Assembly (NCBI GenBank): GCA_022605955.1
Contig: JAKCOZ010000252.1
Coordinates: forward strand, 286,241-350,240
Direction of reading: 5' to 3'
Length of the DNA: 64,000 nt
Source: Rallus limicola
Taxonomy: Eukaryota; Chordata; Aves; Gruiformes; Rallidae
Part shown: positions 59,834 through 64,000 of the stretch, piece after piece
Layout: each line of letters begins with the position of its first letter
Position numbering within the stretch: the stretch's first letter is position 1
The notes under the pieces: model-generated
Told to the model about the DNA's origin: nothing
What the model saw: the letters and a program-made list of their open reading frames with translations, nothing else
The model's database searches: none
Translations under genes and position numbers: made by a program

Positions 59834-62800
59834 ATGCCTTTCAGGCCTAGCTTCTTTACTTTGGGAGTTATTGCTGGACGTTTAGCATGTTTTGAACTGC
59901 AGTCTGCTAGGGCCGAGGAAAGCACCGTAGGAGGTTCCAGGCATGTTCCCTCTTTCCAGGCAAAGGAAAAGGCTGAGAGCCAAAGTGACAGGGTCTGCTC
60001 GTGTGTCCTGTTAGGAGGTTTCAGACAAGCTATGCCTTTCAGGCCTAGCTTCTTTACTTTGGGAGTTATTGCTGGCCGTTTAGCATGTTTTGAACTGCAG
60101 TCTGCTAGGGCCGAGAAAAGCACCGTAGGAGGTTCCAGGCATGTTCCCTCTTTCCAGGCAAAGGAAAAGGCTGAGAGCCAAAGTGACAGGCTCTGCTCGT
60201 GTGTCCTGTTAGGAGGTTTCAGACAAGCTATGCCTTTCAGGCCTAGCTTCTTTACTTTGGGAGTTATTGCTGGCCGTTTAGCATGTTTTGAACTGCAGTC
60301 TGCTAGGGCCGAGAAAAGCACCGTAGGAGGTTCCAGGCATGTTCCCTCTTTCCAGGCAAAGGAAAAGGCTGAGAGCCAAAGTGACAGGCTCTGCTCGTGT
60401 GTCCTGTTAGGAGGTTTCAGACAAGCTATGCCTTTCAGGCCTAGCTTCTTTACTTTGGGAGTTATTGCTGGCCGTTTAGCATGTTTTGAACTGCAGTCTG
60501 CTAGGGCCGAGAAAAGCACCGTAGGAGGTTCCAGGCATGTTCCCTCTTTCCAGGCAAAGGAAAAGGCTGAGAGCCAAAGTGACAGGGTCTGCTCGTGTGT
60601 CCTGTTAGGAGGTTTCAGACAAGCTATGCCTTTCAGGCCTAGCTTCTTTACTTTGGGAGTTATTGCTGGACGTTTAGCATGTTTTGAACTGCAGTCTGCT
60701 AGGGCCGAGAAAAGCACCGTAGGAGGTTCCAGGCATGTTCCCTCTTTCCAGGCAAAGGAAAAGGCTGAGAGCCAAAGTGACAGGGTCTGCTCGTGTGTCC
60801 TGTTAGGAGGTTTCAGACAAGCTATGCCTTTCAGGCCTAGCTTCTTTACTTTGGGAGTTATTGCTGGACGTTTAGCATGTTTTGAACTGCAGTCTGCTAG
60901 GGCCGAGGAAAGCACCGTAGGAGGTTCCAGGCATGTTCCCTCTTTCCAGGCAAAGGAAAAGGCTGAGAGCCAAAGTGACAGGGTCTGCTCATGTGTCCTA
61001 TTAGGAGGTTTCAGACAAGCTATGCCTTTCAGGCCTAGCTTCTTTACTTTGGGAGTTATTGCTGGCCGTTTAGCATGTTTTGAACTGCAGTCTGCTAGGG
61101 CCGAGAAAAGCACCGTAGGAGGTTCCAGGCATGTTCCCTCTTTCCAGGCAAAGGAAAAGGCTGAGAGCCAAAGTGACAGGGTCTGCTCGTGTGTCCTGTT
61201 AGGAGGTTTCAGACAAGCTATGCCTTTCAGGCCTAGCTTCTTTACTTTGGGAGTTATTGCTGGACGTTTAGCATGTTTTGAACTGCAGTCTGCTAGGGCC
61301 GAGAAAAGCACCGTAGGAGGTTCCAGGCATGTTCCCTCTTTCCAGGCAAAGGAAAAGGCTGAGAGCCAAAGTGACAGGGTCTGCTCGTGTGTCCTGTTAG
61401 GAGGTTTCAGACAAGCTATGCCTTTCAGGCCTAGCTTCTTTACTTTGGGAGTTATTGCTGGACGTTTAACATGTTTTGAACTGCAGTCTGCTAGGGCCGA
61501 GGAAAGCACCGTAGGAGGTTCCAGGCATGTTCCCTCTTTCCAGGCAAAGGAAAAGGCTGAGAGCCAAAGTGACAGGGTCTGCTCGTGTGTCCTGATAGGA
61601 GGTTTCAGACAAGCTATGCCTTTCAGGCCTAGCTTCTTTACTTTGGGAGTTATTGCTGGACGTTTAGCATGTTTTGAACTGCAGTCTGCTAGGGCCGAGA
61701 AAAGCACCGTAGGAGGTTCCAGGCATGTTCCCTCTTTCCAGGCAAAGGAAAAGGCTGAGAGCCAAAGTGACAGGGTCTGCTCGTGTGTCCTGTTAGGAGG
61801 TTTCAGACAAGCTATGCCTTTCAGGCCTAGCTTCTTTACTTTGGGAGTTATTGCTGGACGTTTAGCATGTTTTGAACTGCAGTCTGCTAGGGCCGAGAAA
61901 AGCACCGTAGGAGGTTCCAGGCATGTTCCCTCTTTCCAGGCAAAGGAAAAGGCTGAGAGCCAAAGTGACAGGGTCTGCTCGTGTGTCCTGTTAGGAGGTT
62001 TCAGACAAGCTATGCCTTTCAGGCCTAGCTTCTTTACTTTGGGAGTTATTGCTGGACGTTTAGCATGTTTTGAACTGCAGTCTGCTAGGGCCGAGAAAAG
62101 CACCGTAGGAGGTTCCAGGCATGTTCCCTCTTTCCAGGCAAAGGAAAAGGCTGAGAGCCAAAGTGACAGGGTCTGCTCGTGTGTCCTGTTAGGAGGTTTC
62201 AGACAAGCTATGCCTTTCAGGCCTAGCTTCTTTACTTTGGGAGTTATTGCTGGACGTTTAGCATGTTTTGAACTGCAGTCTGCTAGGGCCGAGGAAAGCA
62301 CCGTAGGAGGTTCCAGGCATGTTCCCTCTTTCCAGGCAAAGGAAAAGGCTGAGAGCCAAAGTGACAGGGTCTGCTCGTGTGTCCTGTTAGGAGGTTTCAG
62401 ACAAGCTATGCCTTTCAGGCCTAGCTTCTTTACTTTGGGAGTTATTGCTGGCCGTTTAGCATGTTTTGAACTGCAGTCTGCTAGGGCCGAGAAAAGCACC
62501 GTAGGAGGTTCCAGGCATGTTCCCTCTTTCCAGGCAAAGGAAAAGGCTGAGAGCCAAAGTGACAGGGTCTGCTCGTGTGTCCTGTTAGGAGGTTTCAGAC
62601 AAGCTATGCCTTTCAGGCCTAGCTTCTTTACTTTGGGAGTTATTGCTGGACGTTTAGCATGTTTTGAACTGCAGTCTGCTAGGGCCGAGAAAAGCACCGT
62701 AGGAGGTTCCAGGCATGTTCCCTCTTTCCAGGCAAAGGGAAAGGCTGAGAGCCAAAGTGACAGGGTCTGCTCGTGTGTCCTGTTAGGAGGTTTCAGACAA

Positions 62801-63991
62801 GCTATGCCTTTCAGGCCTAGCTTCTTTACTTTGGGAGTTATTGCTGGACGTTTAGCATGTTTTGAACTGCAGTCTGCTAGGGCCGAGAAAAGCACCGTAG
62901 GAGGTTCCAGGCATGTTCCCTCTTTCCAGGCAAAGGAAAAGGCTGAGAGCCAAAGTGACAGGGTCTGCTCGTGTGTCCTGTTAGGAGGTTTCAGACAAGC
63001 TATGCCTTTCAGGCCTAGCTTCTTTACTTCGGGAGTTATTGCTGGACGTTTAGCATGTTTTGAACTGCAGTCTGCTAGGGCCGAGAAAAGCACCGTAGGA
63101 GGTTCCAGGCATGTTCCCTCTTTCCAGGCAAAGGAAAAGGCTGAGAGCCAAAGTGACAGGGTCTGCTCGTGTGTCCTGTTAGGAGGTTTCAGACAAGCTA
63201 TGCCTTTCAGGCCTAGCTTCTTTACTTTGGGAGTTATTGCTGGACGTTTAGCATGTTTTGAACTGCAGTCTGCTAGGGCCGAGAAAAGCACCGTAGGAGG
63301 TTCCAGGCATGTTCCCTCTTTCCAGGCAAAGGAAAAGGCTGAGAGCCAAAGTGACAGGGTCTGCTCGTGTGTCCTGTTAGGAGGTTTCAGACAAGCTATG
63401 CCTTTCAGGCCTAGCTTCTTTACTTTGGGAGTTATTGCTGGACGTTTAGCATGTTTTGAACTGCAGTCTGCTAGGGCTGAGAAAAGCACCGTAGGAGGTT
63501 CCAGGCATGTTCCCTCTTTCCAGGCAAAGGAAAAGGCTGAGAGCCAAAGTGACAGGGTCTGCTCGTGTGTCCTGTTAGGAGGTTTCAGACAAGCTATGCC
63601 TTTCAGGCCTAGCTTCTTTACTTCGAGAGTTATTGCTGGACGTTTAGCATGTTTTGAACTGCAGTCTGCTAGGGCCGAGAAAAGCACCGTAGGAGGTTCC
63701 AGGCATGTTCCCTCTTTCCAGGCAAAGGAAAAGGCTGAGAGCCAAAGTGACAGGGTCTGCTCGTGTGTCCTGTTAGGAGGTTTCAGACAAGCTATGCCTT
63801 TCAGGCCTAGCTTATTTGCTTTGGGAATTATATCTGGACGTTTAGCATGTTTTGAACTGCAGTCTGCTAGGGCCGAGAAAAGCACTGTAGGAGGTTCCAG
63901 GCATGTTCCCTCTTTTCAGGCAAAGGAAAAGGCTGAGAGCCAAAGTGACAGGGTCTGCTCGTGTGTCCTGTTAGGAGGTTTCAGACAAGCT
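59834..63991. repeat. 39/40-monomer-step duplication, second copy (monomers 303-323)
   Basis: This is 198 bp longer than its partner at 52113. One extra monomer lies between the CCTATTAGG change (monomer 308) and the CCTGATAGG change (monomer 311). Monomer 311 also has G85 and a unique TTAGCA-to-TTAACA change that monomer 271 lacks. G134 is at 54821 and 62740, and the closing A39/T40 monomer at 55875 and 63794. Confidence 0.86.
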
Positions 63992-64000
63992 ATGCCTTTC
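63992..64000. repeat. Partial monomer at right edge
   Basis: The last nine bases are m1-m9 of monomer 324. They match the consensus with no sign of decay, so the satellite runs on past the window. Confidence 0.95.

Larger units (their letters stand above)
1..64000. repeat. 198-bp tandem satellite array filling the window
   Basis: The same 198-base unit recurs head to tail from edge to edge. The ATG at position 41 returns at 239, 437, 635 and so on to 63992, which is exactly 323 monomers after allowing for seven single-base indels (two +1, five -1). The consensus is about 50% GC, with a PstI site (CTGCAG) and a StuI site (AGGCCT) in nearly every copy. Copies differ mostly by one to four substitutions drawn from a limited, recurrent set of variants, so copies are about 98-99% identical. 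I found no inserted element, no inversion and no stretch of non-satellite DNA, so every interval here longer than 300 bases holds only this repeat. Known biology: arrays like this form centromeric or other constitutive heterochromatin and evolve by unequal exchange and conversion. The family is not one I recognise. Confidence 0.98.
45184..64000. repeat. Array domain II (monomers 229-323)
   Basis: From about monomer 229 the variant spectrum changes. G145 (about 30 copies upstream), G4, A124 and the T11/G21 class are absent. C79+T80, T101, A93 and A168 appear for the first time. G85 becomes about three times as frequent (14 of 95 monomers against about 13 of 228), and C160 rises from 2 to about 12 copies. 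The monomer length and register do not change. A few modules (C45, C29, and the T81/A31/A39-T40 trio) are shared with domain I, so the two are related sub-arrays. Confidence 0.75.

Noticed and set aside
1..64000. CRISPR array
   Set aside because: There are no short conserved repeats separated by unique spacers, because the entire 198-bp unit is conserved. No cas genes are present.
1..64000. Transposon, retroelement or LTR insertion
   Set aside because: No break in the 198-bp register beyond single bases, no target-site duplication and no foreign sequence anywhere in the window.
1..64000. Telomeric or rDNA repeat
   Set aside because: The unit bears no resemblance to TTAGGG-type repeats or to ribosomal sequence, and its period is 198 bp.

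Overview
The whole window is one uninterrupted tandem array of a 198-bp satellite monomer. I see no unique flank, gene, transposon, RNA gene or other sequence class. Taking the A of a recurring ATG at position 41 as monomer base m1, there are 323 complete monomers up to position 63991, with 40 bases of a partial monomer at the left end and 9 at the right. By hand count, 316 monomers are exactly 198 bp, five are 197 bp and two are 199 bp, which reproduces the observed span (63951 bases). All monomers are in the same head-to-tail orientation, and neighbours usually differ by only about one to four bases. The array continues beyond both edges.

Organism: tens of kilobases of highly homogenised ~200-bp monomers with higher-order structure point to a eukaryotic chromosome, in centromeric, pericentromeric or other constitutive heterochromatin. 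The consensus is about 50% GC but has only four CpGs in 198 bp, where about 12 would be expected by base composition. Several recurrent variants are CpG to TpG or CpA changes. That favours a heavily CpG-methylating genome; a vertebrate is my best guess, and a plant is not excluded. I do not recognise the monomer and cannot name a species or satellite family.

Layout: domain I (about 1-45183, monomers 1-228) is a mosaic of variant monomers arranged in repeated blocks. These include a ten-monomer block seen three times (41, 36276, 42612), an 8-monomer step near 2.8-5.8 kb, a 27-monomer step (1.2 and 6.6 kb), a 15/16/17-monomer staircase (10.5-15.7 kb), a 5-monomer step (17.3-19.2 kb), a 15-monomer step (26.6 and 29.5 kb) and a 32-monomer duplication (34.9-38.8 and 41.2-45.2 kb). 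Domain II (about 45184-64000) lacks the commonest domain I markers. It carries its own: an XhoI-creating double change, nested 5- and 10-monomer units, and a 39/40-monomer duplication of about 4 kb (52.1 and 59.8 kb). Five of the window's seven single-base indels fall at 42.6-46.6 kb, around the domain border.

Reading frames: because 198 is divisible by three and the consensus has one stop-free frame on each strand, very long apparent proteins appear on both strands. I regard them as artefacts and annotate no CDS. There is no sign of a new multi-gene system. What merits attention is the array's evolutionary fine structure, a 25-nt dyad in each monomer, the internal half-repeat, and the domain border.

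Marker notation: a base followed by a monomer position (m1 = A of that ATG). For example, C29 means C at m29 instead of the consensus T.
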